From assembly GCA_023055505.1 (NCBI GenBank), contig JALIRH010000002.1, positions 17,504,937 through 17,568,936 on the forward strand: a stretch of DNA of 64,000 nucleotides, written 5' to 3'. The notes beneath the pieces were generated by a model that saw nothing but the letters and a program-made list of their open reading frames with translations, did no database searches and had not been told where the DNA came from. Shown here in pieces: positions 24,128-38,003 of the stretch. The stretch comes from Callipepla californica brunnescens. Taxonomy: Eukaryota; Chordata; Aves; Galliformes; Odontophoridae. Position 1 is the first letter of the stretch. Every line of letters begins with the position of its first letter. The translations under genes and the position numbers were made by a program.

Positions 24128-24371
24128 GAGAAGGACTTGGTAGTCTGAGGTTAGCATTTAGTCTGTCAGGTTTCTGCCTGCTGACAGAGATGAACAAAAC
24201 CCACATGTGACACACACAAATAAACACAAATTGTGATTTCCAGGATGATCTTGTGCCTGTGCAGGCAAGGAGATCCAGAACTGAGTTTTCCTACAACCAT
24301 CTAACCCATAATTAAACTCCCTTAAATGTCCGCTGTGAAATCAACAGAAGTAGGAGTAAATTAAAAACTTC
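24128..24371. other. Spacer between two CR1 tails
   Basis: Nothing recognised. Contains a short CACACACAAATAAACACA run at about 24210-24227. Confidence 0.5.
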
Positions 24372-24567
24372 TCCAAAATAGTGGTCAGGCACTGGAACAG
24401 GCTGTCCAAGGAGGGATTGAAGTCACCATTCCTGGAGGTGTTCAAGAAACTTGCAGATGTTGTACTTAGGGACATGGTTTAGTGGGCAATATTGATGGTA
24501 AATCAATAGATGGACTAGATGATCTTAGAGATCTTTTCCAACAAAAGCAATTATACAATTCTACAAG
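24372..24567 (+). mobile_element. CR1 LINE 3' tail fragment
   Basis: Plus-strand CR1 end: GCACTGGAACAGGCTGTCCA at about 24390, TCCTGGAGGTGTTCAAGAAA at about 24432, GATGGACTAGATGATCTTAG at about 24510, and a decayed tail to 24567. The subfamily differs from the copy ending at 24127 (the GGGACATGGTTTAGTGG block is present here). Confidence 0.9.
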
Positions 24568-27500
24568 TCTAACATCTCTGAGGTACTCTGTTCTTACAAG
24601 GGTCTGCACTTACCTGTGTCTCTAAACCAGCAGTGTAGCCTAGCACTGAAGGGACTGCTCTGTGACAGCTTATAATTTGTACAATTGCTGTGGTTGGAAG
24701 AATGAATACAAAAAGCTCTGCCTGAATAGTTTTAAAAGAATAAGCTCTTAACACTGTTAACCTCTTTATTTCTGTCATTATAGCTAACTAGGGTATAGAT
24801 TTTACTGAAAACTGCCTCTTAATTCATAGAAATGTCCACAATTCCCAAGACTGAATTATTTCAGCATGAAGATTTAGATACTAGGAGGGTGCTCCTCGGC
24901 ATCCATCTTTCAACCCTTAGTATTTATTGTTTTAGAGAATGGGGGGGCTTTAAAAAGAATCAACCATTAATCAGGAGTCAAAAGCAAAAGTATAAAGCTT
25001 AGCTAATCAGTCGCATCCTATGAACAACAGATATAAATATTGCTGGTCAAATCAATGCTTCAAAATTATATTGATTGTAGTAACTTTATGAGAACAGGAA
25101 GGCAAATATCTGCACCTACCTACCTACTAAACCTACATGCATATTATGCTCAGTTTATGATACACCAACAAGATACAGAAAGAAAAAAAAGTCCTAAATT
25201 CACGGGAAAATCCATTTATAACAGAGAATTTAGTCACATATGGAAATTTTATTCTGTCTGTTTGGAATCCCCTACAGTTTCAGCTGTATTAGTTCTCCTT
25301 CACTTCCTGTCCTAAACATTTGTTTTATGCTTATTTCTCCTGTTAAGCAGGAGGCCTCAATGGATGACAACATTTCAGTGATTCATGGAGAGTTTCATGT
25401 ATGTATCCTAGAAAGAGTTAGGTAAAGGTGTAAGGCTAGACAGATGAGCAAGTGTGTTCATTAATAGAAAAGAGAAAGCAATGTTTATGACCTAGGTTGG
25501 ATTCACATCAGTAAAAATGGGTGTAGCTGCAGAAATTTCAGAACTAGACCAATATATACTCTTGTATATAGGACACAATATTTATGTAGGCCGTTCAATT
25601 CAAAGGGACCCTAAAGTGCTTTGTGTTTTTGTAAAAATCTCTTATCTATATGTTAGCTGGGTGAAGAGTACTTAAGGAACATAGTTATCTGAGAAAAATT
25701 TACCATTTTTCATCAAATAATGTGTTAAACAAATAGTTTTATGAGGTGCTAAAGCAATTCTATGTGTATTTGAGTACTATATGTTTGCATATACAATAAA
25801 CAATGGTAATATTTATCAAAAAAAGTGTTCAATTATTTTTTTCTCCCTTTAAAAAATGTGTCCAACATCAATTACTTTTTATGTTCACAAATAATAACAC
25901 ATCTCCAATACTGACCACCTTGAAAACTTTGATCAACTTTTTTCCAGGAGAACGAAAGAGGTCTCTTTCTCCCATAGATAGATGTGAACTACAGACCAAG
26001 GCTCAGATTTTTTTCACAGACACCTAGAGAGAATAAGTCCCTCCCAGGAACAGTTTATAATTGTCCACAAATAAGATCTATATCTTAGACATCTCAGGAA
26101 CACCAGTCAAGGGTGGGTACTTCAAGCACTACCATCTCTTCTATCACTCCAAGCTCTGGAGTGCTTTTGTCAATACACAGCCTGGCTCTTCCTTTTTCTA
26201 TAGCTCTTAGCACCATTTTTTTTTTTTTTAATTATTGTGGCCTCTTCTGGTGCAGTCTACCTCTTCTAAAAAAATCATGGTGATCAGTCCCTCAAACAGG
26301 AAAATATCAGACTTCCTTCAATGCCCAGCTCCTTTCAGGAGATTTAAACATATTTCCTACTGGCCGGGAGAATAGACAAGTTGGCTTGTGAAGAGGTAGA
26401 CCAGAATTTTAGACAAGGCCTTTCTGTATTTAAAATTAAGTAGATAAAATACAGAAATAAACCCTTCTTTTTTCTCTTGTTCTTTCTCTCTCACTCTTTA
26501 TCTCATATGTTAAGTTGCATGTTGTTCTGCACAGTGTTGCATCTTCAACAAGGCTAGATTAAATCCAAATATATAGTTAGCCTACTAATTTCTGTACTGG
26601 GCATCTTCCTCACTGATACAGAGTGAGGCTACCAATAACCATGTACCACTAACACAGATACACTTTGTTTTTCTGCTTGGAAACAATAATAATTAAATGA
26701 AAGAGAAGCAGTAAGAGGTTTGTTAACCCCTCTGGGATCCTGCACAAAAAAAAGGTGCATTATAAGTTGCTATTAGTGGTACTATAATTATAACAAAAGC
26801 CTCCAGAATTTCTTATCCTGGATAGATTCTTATAGTCGAAAAGACAAGGACATATTCTGTATTTTAAAAATTGTGATCTATCATGATCTTACATAATTTT
26901 ATCTTGTTGAAGCTTTTCTGCATACATTTAAATAATGATCAGATCTTCCTTCATCTTTATCTTTTCACAGTGCTCATGCAGCCAGAATGATATCAACATA
27001 TTAAAATTCAAATCTTATTATTTTTAAAACCAATTTTTCTTTTTCTGTAAGTGTATGGTTTAGTTCCATGTAAATTAATTTCACTCAGGAAAGTATTATT
27101 TCACTTCAAGTACCTGTTAAATGCTCCTTTTTACACCCAACCTGATGGCAAAAAAAAAATTAGAAAGCAAACAAATGAGATGATTTGCAGTAAAGAGATG
27201 GGATGCCAAAAGAGCACAGTATATAATTGGAAGAGCACAGGAAAATGTTTAAAATAAGTTCAAGAACAACGATAAGGCTAAAGATGATGTTATCTGTTGG
27301 ACAGAAGATGCCATTAACATACACCAGAGTGTTTTCAATCACTTAATCAGAAAACCCTTTTCCTGAGCACTGTTTCTTGTCCATGTGCCATGAACAAACA
27401 TAAATATTTTGGATTTCCTGCATCCTTCACTCTGATAATGGGCTCTTAACTGTAAGCCCTTCCCACCTCAAAGAAAGAGCTAAAAACAAATGATAAAACA

Positions 27501-30500
27501 TGAACCACAGAGATGATTTCTAGACCAGATGAGTTATGGAATTCAACTGCCTGTTCAAAATGCCTTTTGCTCTGTACGATTAGTCCTAGCTTAATATGAA
27601 TGTAATTTAAAATGAGAGGAGAAAAAGGCTGTGGATGAGGATGAAACTGCTGCCAATGAGCTAAAATGACTAAATTGTCACTGACTGCAGTAGTATACAT
27701 TCAGCAACACAATAAAAAAGGGGCTTAACTGCTCTCTTTTTGCAAGAAATACCAAATTTACATTTTCAGTGAAGTCACATTTGATTTCATAGGATCTAAT
27801 AGAGACAGCCAGTAATTTATTTTTTTTCTCTCTCTCTTACACATTTTCTATGGAAGGAAAAGGTTCGGGGGCTGAATCCCCTCAGATGTACTTATTCTAA
27901 AGGATATCTCTGAGATGTCTTGAAGATGCCATTGTCTGCTGAAGGAGTTTTTTCCAGCAGTTTCTAACAATTCAAGGAACAAAACTACGTGACATTCTGT
28001 TCTATAGAAACAAATACTGGATGATTTCTATGATGGTAGCTCCCCAACATTCTTGCATGCATGTGTTCATTCTTTATTACAGCTGAATGGGGGCCAAGTG
28101 TCCTTCCCTGTGCCTGCAGCACTGCAACACTGCATTAAGATTTTCCACCAGGTAGTACAGCATGCACTCTTTAATGTCATGGCACACTCTCAAAAAAATC
28201 CAATATTTGGGACAATACAGTATGGTTTCAAGAGCTGTTTTCAGACAGTTCTGACACCACTGATGCAATGTTTTCCTTGGTTCAAATGAGCTATATCAGT
28301 CATTTGAATAATAATGAACTAGAAACTGCACTGTGTGTTTCAACAAATAAATCAAAGTGGAATACTTGGGCATCAGGTGAAACTTACCTTAAGTGATCAT
28401 TACATAGAATAAAAATAAATCCATTTTAAAATGGTTTTGCACTGATTTAAATGACCAGGAGACAAATTTGTTGCTGTAACAACACATAAAAGAAGTCACA
28501 TTCCACATAGTAGATTGATCACTAGTCCAAATTTAACTTCCCAAGTTATATAAAAATAAATAGTGTCAAATAGTCAGCTGGTGTAAACAGCAACATTGCA
28601 TTGAGCGATGCCAATTTGCATTAGGTGAAAGTCCAGCTGGTGCAGTAGTCCAGGAATTTCAAAGTGGTAACATGCATGGCTTTAAAGGATGCACTTAGGA
28701 ACAAAAGTTATTTTAATTCTGAACTTCCTGTGAATATAAAAAATGTATGTAAATAAAAAAAAAGAAAAGGATCTTTGGACACTAAAGTCACACAAAACTA
28801 TTACTCAGTTCAACTAAAATATTTGGAGATACTGGGTTTTGTAAAATGCACCTTTCCTAGGTGGCACGTAATAATTATTAGTTTTGTACTTAAGTTTGGT
28901 CAGTTGTGAAAGATTTTCTGCCATTGCAAAATGTATTTATCAGCACTCACTTGTATTACAAAGAAAAACAAACAAAACCTCCTTGAATATGTGTAGGATG
29001 AAATGAGCAGAATTGAGTCGATTAAGTGGTTTTGCTGCATGTTCTCTTTGTGTGTTTGAGCTAGTAATGAGAAAATGTATGCAACTCATTTATGACATTT
29101 TCCACTTGTTTTTCTTACAGGTGAGATGCACCTTTATAATAAAAAGATAAAAAATGCACATTTTTTCTGGAAAAACTGGTAAGGAAATCTGATGGCTCAT
29201 TAGAGACTGTTTTCTTATCATAAACATTTCCTCTCATTACTGAGACAACTGCCACTAATCAAATGTATTTCTGAAGTACTACAAAAGGATTTGGCATTAA
29301 ATTTCAAGATTATGGTTGTTAAGTGAAGCTTGTTTCATTCTTAGTCTTTATTTTTAGTCTGTTATTGCTTTATTCTTTCTCTGTACAGTGGAAAATGTGC
29401 AGCATTGTCTGTTATGCAGCGCTGAATATAAATATGAATCAAATCTGTTTACTTATGATTTTGATTTTGGGGAGAGGAATTACTTCTCAAACAATCAGAC
29501 TTAATAAGTGCTACAGAAATGAACAGAACGCAACGTTCTTTTTTCTTTAAAAAAAAATGTTGGTTGAATCACATCAAAATCTGAAGACAATTCCAAGATG
29601 AACCAGCTCTGAGAGTAAATGACCTCTTCATCTCAGTGATAAAGTTCCAGCCAAAATATTCTCTCGGCCTGAGACGTGATTCATTAGAAATATGTGCATG
29701 GTGTGGAGCTCTACTCTCTATCTGGCAGAGTCCGGCCTGCAGACTGATAAGAAGCAAATGCAAATGTCCTGATAAGAACTGAATGCAAATATTTATGATA
29801 TGATATTCCCTGGGAATTATGTGCAGATAAAACAAAGTGTATTATTTTCCCGCTTCTCTTTCAGGTTTGCCAAAATGCCCTTTTTCGCTTTCGGAATTTG
29901 CATTTCTTCAAAATTGATTCGGCTTGCGTATTATGTTAAGCTATTTGTTTGCTAAGGATGGTAATTAGTTACTGTAATTACAGCAATGACAGTTGCTAAA
30001 TTGTTTTTAAAGCATTACAGTGAGCCTGTGCCAGAAGATTGCAGTATTTTTTTGGATTTAAGCAGAGGCTGGAAAAACTCCCACTCTAAGGCCAGCATGG
30101 GATTTTCAACTACAAAGCTGCTTTTCCTGATTGAAATATTTTTTTTAAGAAATCATTAATTTGCATTGATTGTAAGTACTAACTTTAAATTTTGGTTTAT
30201 TCACAGATCACAGAAATATTAGTGATAGCAGGCCCTGTGGGAAAGGAGATACAAGGGGGACTCCCATCGTAAATAAAAGTGAAAGCTGATAGCGGAGGAA
30301 AAATGGTATAACTATTACTCTGAGCTGGTTAATTAAACTCTTTAGCTTGTTTTTAGATAAATTAAAAACAATTTTAAAATGCCTGATTGAAAGTCATTCC
30401 TGAACTTTTCTGAGGTGCTCAGAGCTAAGTATGGAACTCAGAAACAACTACATTCACCAAGCTCTTACTGCAGAACACACCCAGATTTGAGAGTGAGCAG

Positions 30501-32011
30501 AAGGAAACAGCTCTTCCAAATAAACTCACGAAGTCACTTGCAAACAAAAGTTCAGTGATGTTGGCTTGAAAATGTAGTCAATGTTTTTCCATTCTTATTT
30601 ACACTGGACAATTGCATCTGGAGAAAGCACAGGGGTGTCCAGAATATTTGGCGATAGACCCAGAAAGCTCCAAGTTTCATCTTTTCCTCCTTCCCTCTAG
30701 CATTTCCTCCAAAGGACACAGCAGGAAGAGTGTGCAGCTCAGCAGTGGAAAAGCCTCAGGCATCTTAGCATGAGCTCTTCCTCTTCCAAGACATGTGGTC
30801 TCGGGAGATTAGCTGGTGTGTGTGTGGGAACCCTAAGGCTTTCACCCATCTCTTCATTTTGTTCCTCCTTCCACTCCACCCCCGTATAATCTCATTCCCC
30901 ACAGTTTATAGGAATAGACATAATCACTGCACTTTTCTTCCTTCAGAGAAAATGCAGCCTCCTTTGAGGCTATAGTTTTGCTCTGTAACTAGGAGACCGA
31001 ACACCTGCAACCCATCTTCCATCACCTGCTTCCTCTCTTGGATGCCAGTTCACCTGGTGCTAAAAACAATGGGATTTATCCAAAGATTTCTCCCATCTCC
31101 AAAGCCAGCCTTTCTTTTTCCGGTCCTAACTCAAGGTCTTCCTTCATCTTCTTTTCAGGCCCATTTTACTTCTGGATCTCTCACACCTGTCTGCTGCAGA
31201 TGGCCGCTGTAGAACAAGGCACACACTTCTGCGTTTGCACACTTGTGGAGGAAGGTCTGCTACTCAGAGTGTTGTCATACTACTTAAACAGATAGCACTG
31301 TATGAAAGAAAAGTTTGCATCACGGTCTGCAGGCCTATCTTTTCATTTTGACATAGAGTCAGTCTTTCAAGGGTGCATTGTCTTTTGCAGTATCATTTAT
31401 CTAGCCTCTAGTTAACAGACATTTCCAGGTGATTAACTAAATGTCCAGTTCTTGCCTCTGTACACCAACCTGAATAAGTCATTGTCCTCACGCTTATGTA
31501 AAATCCCATTTTTCTGATGCTATGAAAGTCTCACATTTGTTTGGGAAAAAAAAAAAAAAAGAGGATTCTGTGCTGTACTGTCTTCATGCAGTAACTGCAG
31601 ATCCAGAGGAACACAAGTCCCGTATACCACTGGATCATTCAACACAGGGGGATCTTGCCATTTCTAATCACAAGGGAACAGCATTCTAACAGCTCATGAG
31701 AAACACATGGTGTGACATTCTGAGGTCACTTTTCTATCCCATATATAAACTTACAATAGTGCATTTTGACTGAGCAGTAGTGGATCAAAGAACAACTTCA
31801 GGAAACATAAGTTGAGATTCAAATATCAGCTAAGTGATTGCTTAGCTACAGAAAGAAAAACATCTCTCCTGAAGTGAGAGAGTTTTCTTGTCCCGAGTTT
31901 CAAAGGCTTATTCTTCACAAAGTTTATTGGCTTATATTTGGATTATACTCTTCACTTTGAAACTCGTACCAAGGATTTACTTCTAAGGCCATACGCTAGT
32001 TACAGAGACAA
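24568..32011. other. AT-rich unique sequence, candidate conserved patches
   Basis: No gene recognised. Open frames are short and random-looking. The patch at about 29880-30200 is rich in TAATTA/ATTTGCAT-type motifs. At 31140-31255 a pyrimidine-rich tract ending in TTTTCAG precedes about 90 bp of balanced composition and a weak GT, which could be a non-coding exon but is not supported further. Poly-T at 26216-26229 and poly-A at 31544-31560 are simple tracts. Confidence 0.5.
29880..30200. promoter_or_regulatory. Candidate non-coding regulatory patch
   Basis: Contains GGTAATTAGTTACTGTAATTA (29950-29970), with further ATTAATTTGCAT and octamer-like ATTTGCAT motifs nearby, a density of homeodomain/POU-type sites typical of conserved enhancers in gene deserts. 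This is inference from motif look alone; AT-rich DNA yields such motifs by chance, and no conservation data are available. Confidence 0.2.
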
Positions 32012-32067
32012 TATATAAGAATATAATAGAGATCCCTTCCAACCCCTACAGTTATGTGATTGTGTGA
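32012..32067 (+). mobile_element. CR1 3' tail remnant, about 50 bp
   Basis: GAGATCCCTTCCAACCCCTA followed by a decayed octamer tail (CAGTTATGTGATTGTGTGA) is the extreme 3' end of a CR1 in plus orientation. No body is recognisable upstream, so this is a very short 5'-truncated insertion or the rest has decayed. Confidence 0.75.
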
Positions 32068-35000
32068 ATAGGCTCAATTGCCAGTGAGGATATTTGTATC
32101 TAATTTACAGTTTATCGTACTGACTGTTCCTTCTTTAAGAATTATTTTAGATCAAATATCATATACAACTTCATTTTAAAACGGTAAATAAATTGATAGT
32201 GTAAGCATGGTCGGTCTGCCATACACAATCCCTAAAATCCCTATCAAAGGAGTGGTGAGTGATGCATATGAAAACCACAATTACCCATTAGGTTTTCCAA
32301 CAACTCATGACTATTGATAAATCATTTATTAACACATCTACTAAACATTTAATAGAATTTGTTGCCCATTTATAAATCAATATATAAAATCTAATCAAGT
32401 GAATGAAAACTATTCATATGTTGTCGTGTTTAGTGCGGAAAGAATTTCTATTTACATGAGATTTCTGAAAGCAACACAACTGCAGAATACATTTATATTC
32501 CACTTGCATATTAAAATAGTAAATATATTTGAGTACTACAAGAGCAAGAATGACTTTAAAATGACATTCTGACTCTCTAATGAGTTTTTACAGAGTGACT
32601 GGGTCACGGGACAGCCCTCAGCAGCTGGAAGGGCTCTTGGAAAGACTGCTTCTGAAATCCAGTTTGAACAAGAATGGAAAATTGAGAGTCACAGTCCAGG
32701 AGACTGCAGCTTCAGTGGGACTCTTGGGATAGCAAGCAAAAAACACACACCCAGCGCTTTTGAGGTGGTGAGAAAAGAAAGGGATGGGAGGTTGCAGAGG
32801 AGCGTGCAAGGTGATGCAGTGTGCCTGGTTTTGGTGTGGCCCAACTCAGTGGGGATGCAGAAATGAGCCTGGGAGGACTGTTATAGACAAAAGAATGGGC
32901 TTCTCTTCTTTCTTGTTACTTTCATGATCTTTGATCTAATTACATTGCTTTTTTCAATGTTTAAGTATTTGTTGCTTACCTGTGTTGAGGCTAAAATAAA
33001 ACCTGGCATTTTTAATAAGATATTTTTGCTTCTTGGGAAGGGGCTATGACTTGCACTGCATAAAATGTAGGCATATACCTCTCAAAATCCTGAATAAATC
33101 AGAATTCTGTCACACTCTGTTACACTTTACTGTTTGGGGGGTTTTGTTTCTTTGTTGTTAGTTTGTTTTCCCTAAAACCTCAGTTCTGCCATCAAGATAT
33201 AACAAAAATGCTTTCATTAAGAAAGAATTCCCAGATCACACGTAGGCTGAGTAAATCTTGAAATGCTCACAACTGAAACCAAAAGCCTCAAAAAAAAAAA
33301 GGGAAATCAACTATATTATTTTTTAAACATAACTAATTTTAAACCAGTCTCATGCTTTTTGAAAAGTTGTGTTTGGAAATTCCTCCATGGTTTCACTTCT
33401 GTGCTACCAAGCAACTGCAAATACTGAGCATCACAATACCATAAGAAGGTGTTTTACACTCTCTGAAGAATAAAGGAAATGATTAAATAGATTTCTCTGG
33501 TGTGACGCATTGTTTAAGGTTCTGTCTTCCTGTGTGCATCCTGGCAAGTGATAGGGATTAAAATCCTACACAACACTTAATTAACATCAGCGCTCTGGCT
33601 GCAATGAAAAGTTGAGCAGATAGATACTGTATTTCGGAATGGGTGTTTATTTTCTGGATTGAAACACATGGAAAGGATTAAGTGAGTAAATGATTACAAT
33701 CCTCTAACTTGACCAAGGCCAACAGACCTTGATTATTGTAATATCTGTTGGTTTTATTCTAAATCGAATACAGAAAAAGATTGTATCAACTCTCAAGTGT
33801 GATGTGCTATGTCCTTATTACATTCTAACAAGGTGAGGTACGGATGCCTTGACTCTGCCTAGGTGTTTGGAGTCTGTTATGCTTTTATTAGTAATCTCTC
33901 TTCTTGCATTTCTGTCACTGTGTAGCACAGATTTGCTGGAACTGATAATCTATCAGGGAGGACTGAAGAAAATGAGTTATGAAGTGTGGGTTATTATCAG
34001 TGAACAACCCATAGACAGTCACGTGGGGAGCCAGTGACTGGAGACAGCTGTGATGGGGACCAGGTGGGGAGCAGACAGCAAAGACACCACAGAATCATTT
34101 CCCCAGTAGAGCAGGTCATGCTAATGGGGGAGGGAGAAACACAGTTCTTTTTGCACTTTCTCCCACACCTATGGAAAATCAACCACTGAACTTGCTGTAA
34201 GGCATAGAATCATTACAGCACTATCCTGGGTGTTGTGTAAAACCTTTATTCTTAAAATCTGTAGTCTCACTCAGAAAAACTCATTTTCTCTCCATTTCAG
34301 ACTGAAGTCTTCTGCTTGAAATTTGAACTATGAATGTTAAGATTAGCAGGAACTTTCCATTTGTAGTTTCCCTTTTTCCTTTGCAGAGACTTCCAAATGA
34401 TGACTGGTTGTTTTTCTAACATACCCCATGAAATCAAGTGCAACTCTAACGTATGATTATACTACTACTCCTTCATTATGGGACATGGAGCAACCATGCA
34501 TTGCTGAAAGATGCTAAGAGGGACAGCTACAGCCTCTTAACCTGAGAAATTCCTAGTATATATATTTTTTCACTTCAAATGTTATGCAGAACATTTAACA
34601 AGTTCGCATCATTACACAAGAATATCATTGGACTGGAGTAGGCTGTTAGAACATATTCATCTGTAAGATCCACTGACCCTGAGGCAGTACTGCCGTGGTC
34701 TACGTTGGCCACACGGACTGGAGATTTTCCAGGTTTGCTGCCAGCAAGTTGCAATTTTGAACCGCCCATTCCACCTGCTTGTGATAAAGCTCTCCAGATA
34801 TCGTGGGCCTCTGTCACAGTCAGGAGCTTGTTCACAGTGAAAGCTCTTTTTGAATTTGAATTTTAACTTTCTAGACTTCTAGCTTTCTGTCTTTGAGATG
34901 AGTCTTCCCTGAATCAAGAAGCTTCCCATTAGTCAGGCTTTTTTCATTACTGAGGGACTGCTCTGTGTCCTTTTACTGGGGAGAGTGTGATGACTTCCTA

Positions 35001-37797
35001 GGAGCTGGAATTCACCATTTTTCTTAGAAAAATGTCACAAAACATATAAATTAAAAAAAAAAAAAAAAGGAAAATAAGAGCTTGCGTCAGTTTCAATGTT
35101 TCAGTTAACACAATATAATTTAAGCATCTAACCAGAAATAGATATTTCTATACTAGATATCTAACTAGATATCTGATCTGAGTCAGTACAGTTAAGCACA
35201 GCTTTGGAAGCCTTTGAGCTGCCCTGGAGTGTCCAACTGGTCCTCCTGCTTCCACTCCAGAAGGTACTTGTTTTTCTTTAGGACCTGTATCAAATTCTTG
35301 AGCTCTTGAACATGTCTTTGATAAATTAATAGTATCTTAAATTACAAGGGGTAGCAGTCTAGGAGCTGTCAAATCAAGCCCAGTACAGTGAGCCATGCTT
35401 AGATATTCCTTTATTGATCATATTGTAGTTCTTTACTTTAGATGAGCTAAATCACTCCTTTGGCTCTATTGACTATAACTTAAGTAACTATAATAAAATC
35501 TTGGATACTTTATGTCCATGTGAGAATCAGCTTGTACAGCCTAGAATTCAGCTGTCTTAAGTTAGATCTGATCCCACTAAGTTACTTAAATATTGTGCAG
35601 GTATTTACCATTAGAGCCCCTTAGTGCAACATGTATTTCAAATCACATAAAAGGGAACTGGGAGTCTAGCAGTCACTTCACAGCTGCACATGAAAGGAAA
35701 GAAAAAAAAGAAAAAAATCCAAAAGATCGTTCATTTGGCTTATTTGCAAGATTTTCACATGTTAACATAATCAAAATATTTGCTGTAGAAAAGAGACATT
35801 TACTAATGAATTGTCTAAAGAAACAATTATAACATAATTGGTCAATGTATATAGGTATACACTTCTATTTAAATATATATCTATAATCCTTGAGTATGTT
35901 TGTGTTAATGTACATAGACATAAGTATACTGGATGACACCAACAAGCTCAGATGGTAGTACCATTTCAGTTACAGAAGAGGAGTGATCAGAAATACATAA
36001 TATATCCTGTTTTTCTACAATCTCTTAGGTAGATACTTCTCTACATTTTTATACTGACATAATTAGAATAGCACTACAAATATGCACACAATTTATATGC
36101 CCACAAAACAAAGCAGAGTTTACAAGAGAAAATAACTTTTTTGTTAAAATGACTAAAAAATGAGGCTAAACAGATCTCTCTGGTTGAAATCTGAAATATC
36201 CAAGCAAATCAAGGGCTTGCTGGCACAAATCTGAAGATGATTCTGTTGCATTACACTAAGAGGATGAATATGTCCTAATCCTACCTCCTAAAATAGTCTC
36301 AAACTCCATCAAAAGAAATTAATTCAGTCCAGGTGCACCTCATCCAATAAAGTTTTGATGGTAGATGATAGATTGTAAATATAAATTAGCTGTACTGGAT
36401 CAAAGACCAGCTGTAATGATGGGGAGAGAAGAATGGCTGCATTCATCATATCATAAAGTGGAGAGAGACACAAAATGGTTCTTGTTAAGCTGGGCTGAGA
36501 ATATGTAAAGGGAACAAAAAAGAAAACTAAGGTGTAGAAAAGAAACTACGAGTCATCATATACAATCAGTATTCATATCTCAAAAAAAAGACTACAGAAA
36601 TTTGAAAAAGCTATTATTTTTTGAAAGGACTTTTCAGATCATTTGGGCTCATTTCATTATCTTCTTACTGAAACCTTTAAAAATATTTTGAAAAGAGTTT
36701 TGCATTCTATTTTGCTTTTAAAATGTTGCATGATTTAATACTAGCTTTAATTTTTATCAAAATAAAACATCCAAATACAAGATATCAATATTGAAGATTT
36801 TGCTAAGAAATAGATTTGCCTATAAATGAAATCAAGGCAACTTTATGCTATAAGAAAAACGCAAGCAGTTTGGAAATTCAGACATATGAAACATATGAAA
36901 AGATTTGTGGAGTCTTATTATTTTTCTAACATGACTTCAGTATTTAGCACTGCTATATGATCCCTTTCCTGCAGAGTTCAGCATACAGCATCTGGAAAAA
37001 GAACTGTCCTGCTCTTCTCCTGGATTTTTTTAATCTGTTGTTATCAATTTACTTTCCAAAAAAAAAAAAAAGTGGGAAAGAGTTTACCTTATTCTTTGTA
37101 AGCCTCTGGGACAGAGATCTTCTGTGTTTATACACCACTTACAGAAGCAGGCTGACTTATCCTATAATTAGATGAAATAATTATATTAGGAGTAGTAATT
37201 GGGATGGTGGTAACAGCATCAGCCCATCAGGCTCACCTGACAGCTAAATGTTAGAATGCCTGATGATATTTCAATTGATGCTACAATCTTTGAAGAATAT
37301 GAAAGCTCCTCTAGTGTTATTCAGAATTTCTTTGGCCTTTCTTTAATAGCTATGCTGAATAAGGACACAATGGATCTAAAATGAATAGATAATTCATTTC
37401 CACACTGATGCAAAACAGTTTAACCTCAACAGACAGTAAAGTCAGTGAAGATTTTATTTGTGAATTTCTTTGTGATTATGCCTTCACCATGAAATACCCT
37501 GCTGCTAACAAACCTGTTCCTAAGAAGAGGGTGGTTCTTCCCAGCACCTTGGGCCTGTCAGCTCTCTCTTGGTTCACCACAGACAAAACTTATGTACAAA
37601 GCATTATACATTTTAAAACGAGCAAGTGATGACTAAAGACAAAATAAAGCTGGTCATTACAAACATGTTCTCTGACACTGGAGAAAATCTTAAATGTTTT
37701 CTCAGCTTCAGATTACTTAGTAAGTAAATAAATGTTTTTGTCCATCTGAAGGATTATTCAAGCCTATCTGGAAACAGTGTAAAACTAAACTCATGGT
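32068..37797. other. AT-rich unique sequence, nothing recognised
   Basis: No gene, RNA or mobile element recognised. Small features: A tracts at about 33290 and 35051-35068, and a 12-bp tandem pair ACTAGATATCTA/ACTAGATATCTG at 35151-35174. Confidence 0.5.
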
Positions 37798-38003
37798 TCA
37801 CAGAATCACAGAATGACATAATTATAGGGGTTAGAAAGGACCTCTATAGATCATCTAGTCCAGCCCCCTGCCAAAGCATCTCCCTAGCCCAGGTTGCACA
37901 GGTAGGTGTCCAGGCAGGTCTGGAACGTCTCCAGAGAAGGAGACTCCACCACCACTCTGTGCAGCTGTGCCATTTCTCCGTCACTGCACTGTGAAGAATG
38001 CTC
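37798..38003 (-). mobile_element. CR1 LINE 3' fragment
   Basis: Minus-strand CR1 of about 205 bp. It begins with the reversed octamer tail (CACAGAATCACAGAATGA), then the CCTCTATAGATCATCTAGTC and GGTTGCACAGGTAGGTGTCC blocks. Homology fades near GTGAAGAA at about 37998. It is strongly similar to the copies at 13850 and 56269, so probably the same subfamily. Confidence 0.9.

Noticed and set aside
23605..24210. Overlapping open frames of 66-112 codons on both strands
   Set aside because: They lie in the GC-rich CR1 3' region at 23719-24127; the nucleotide blocks match CR1 and the frames have no independent support.
31140..31260. Pyrimidine tract with TTTTCAG acceptor and a following GT
   Set aside because: Such signals are common by chance; the enclosed sequence shows no recognisable coding and the donor is weak.
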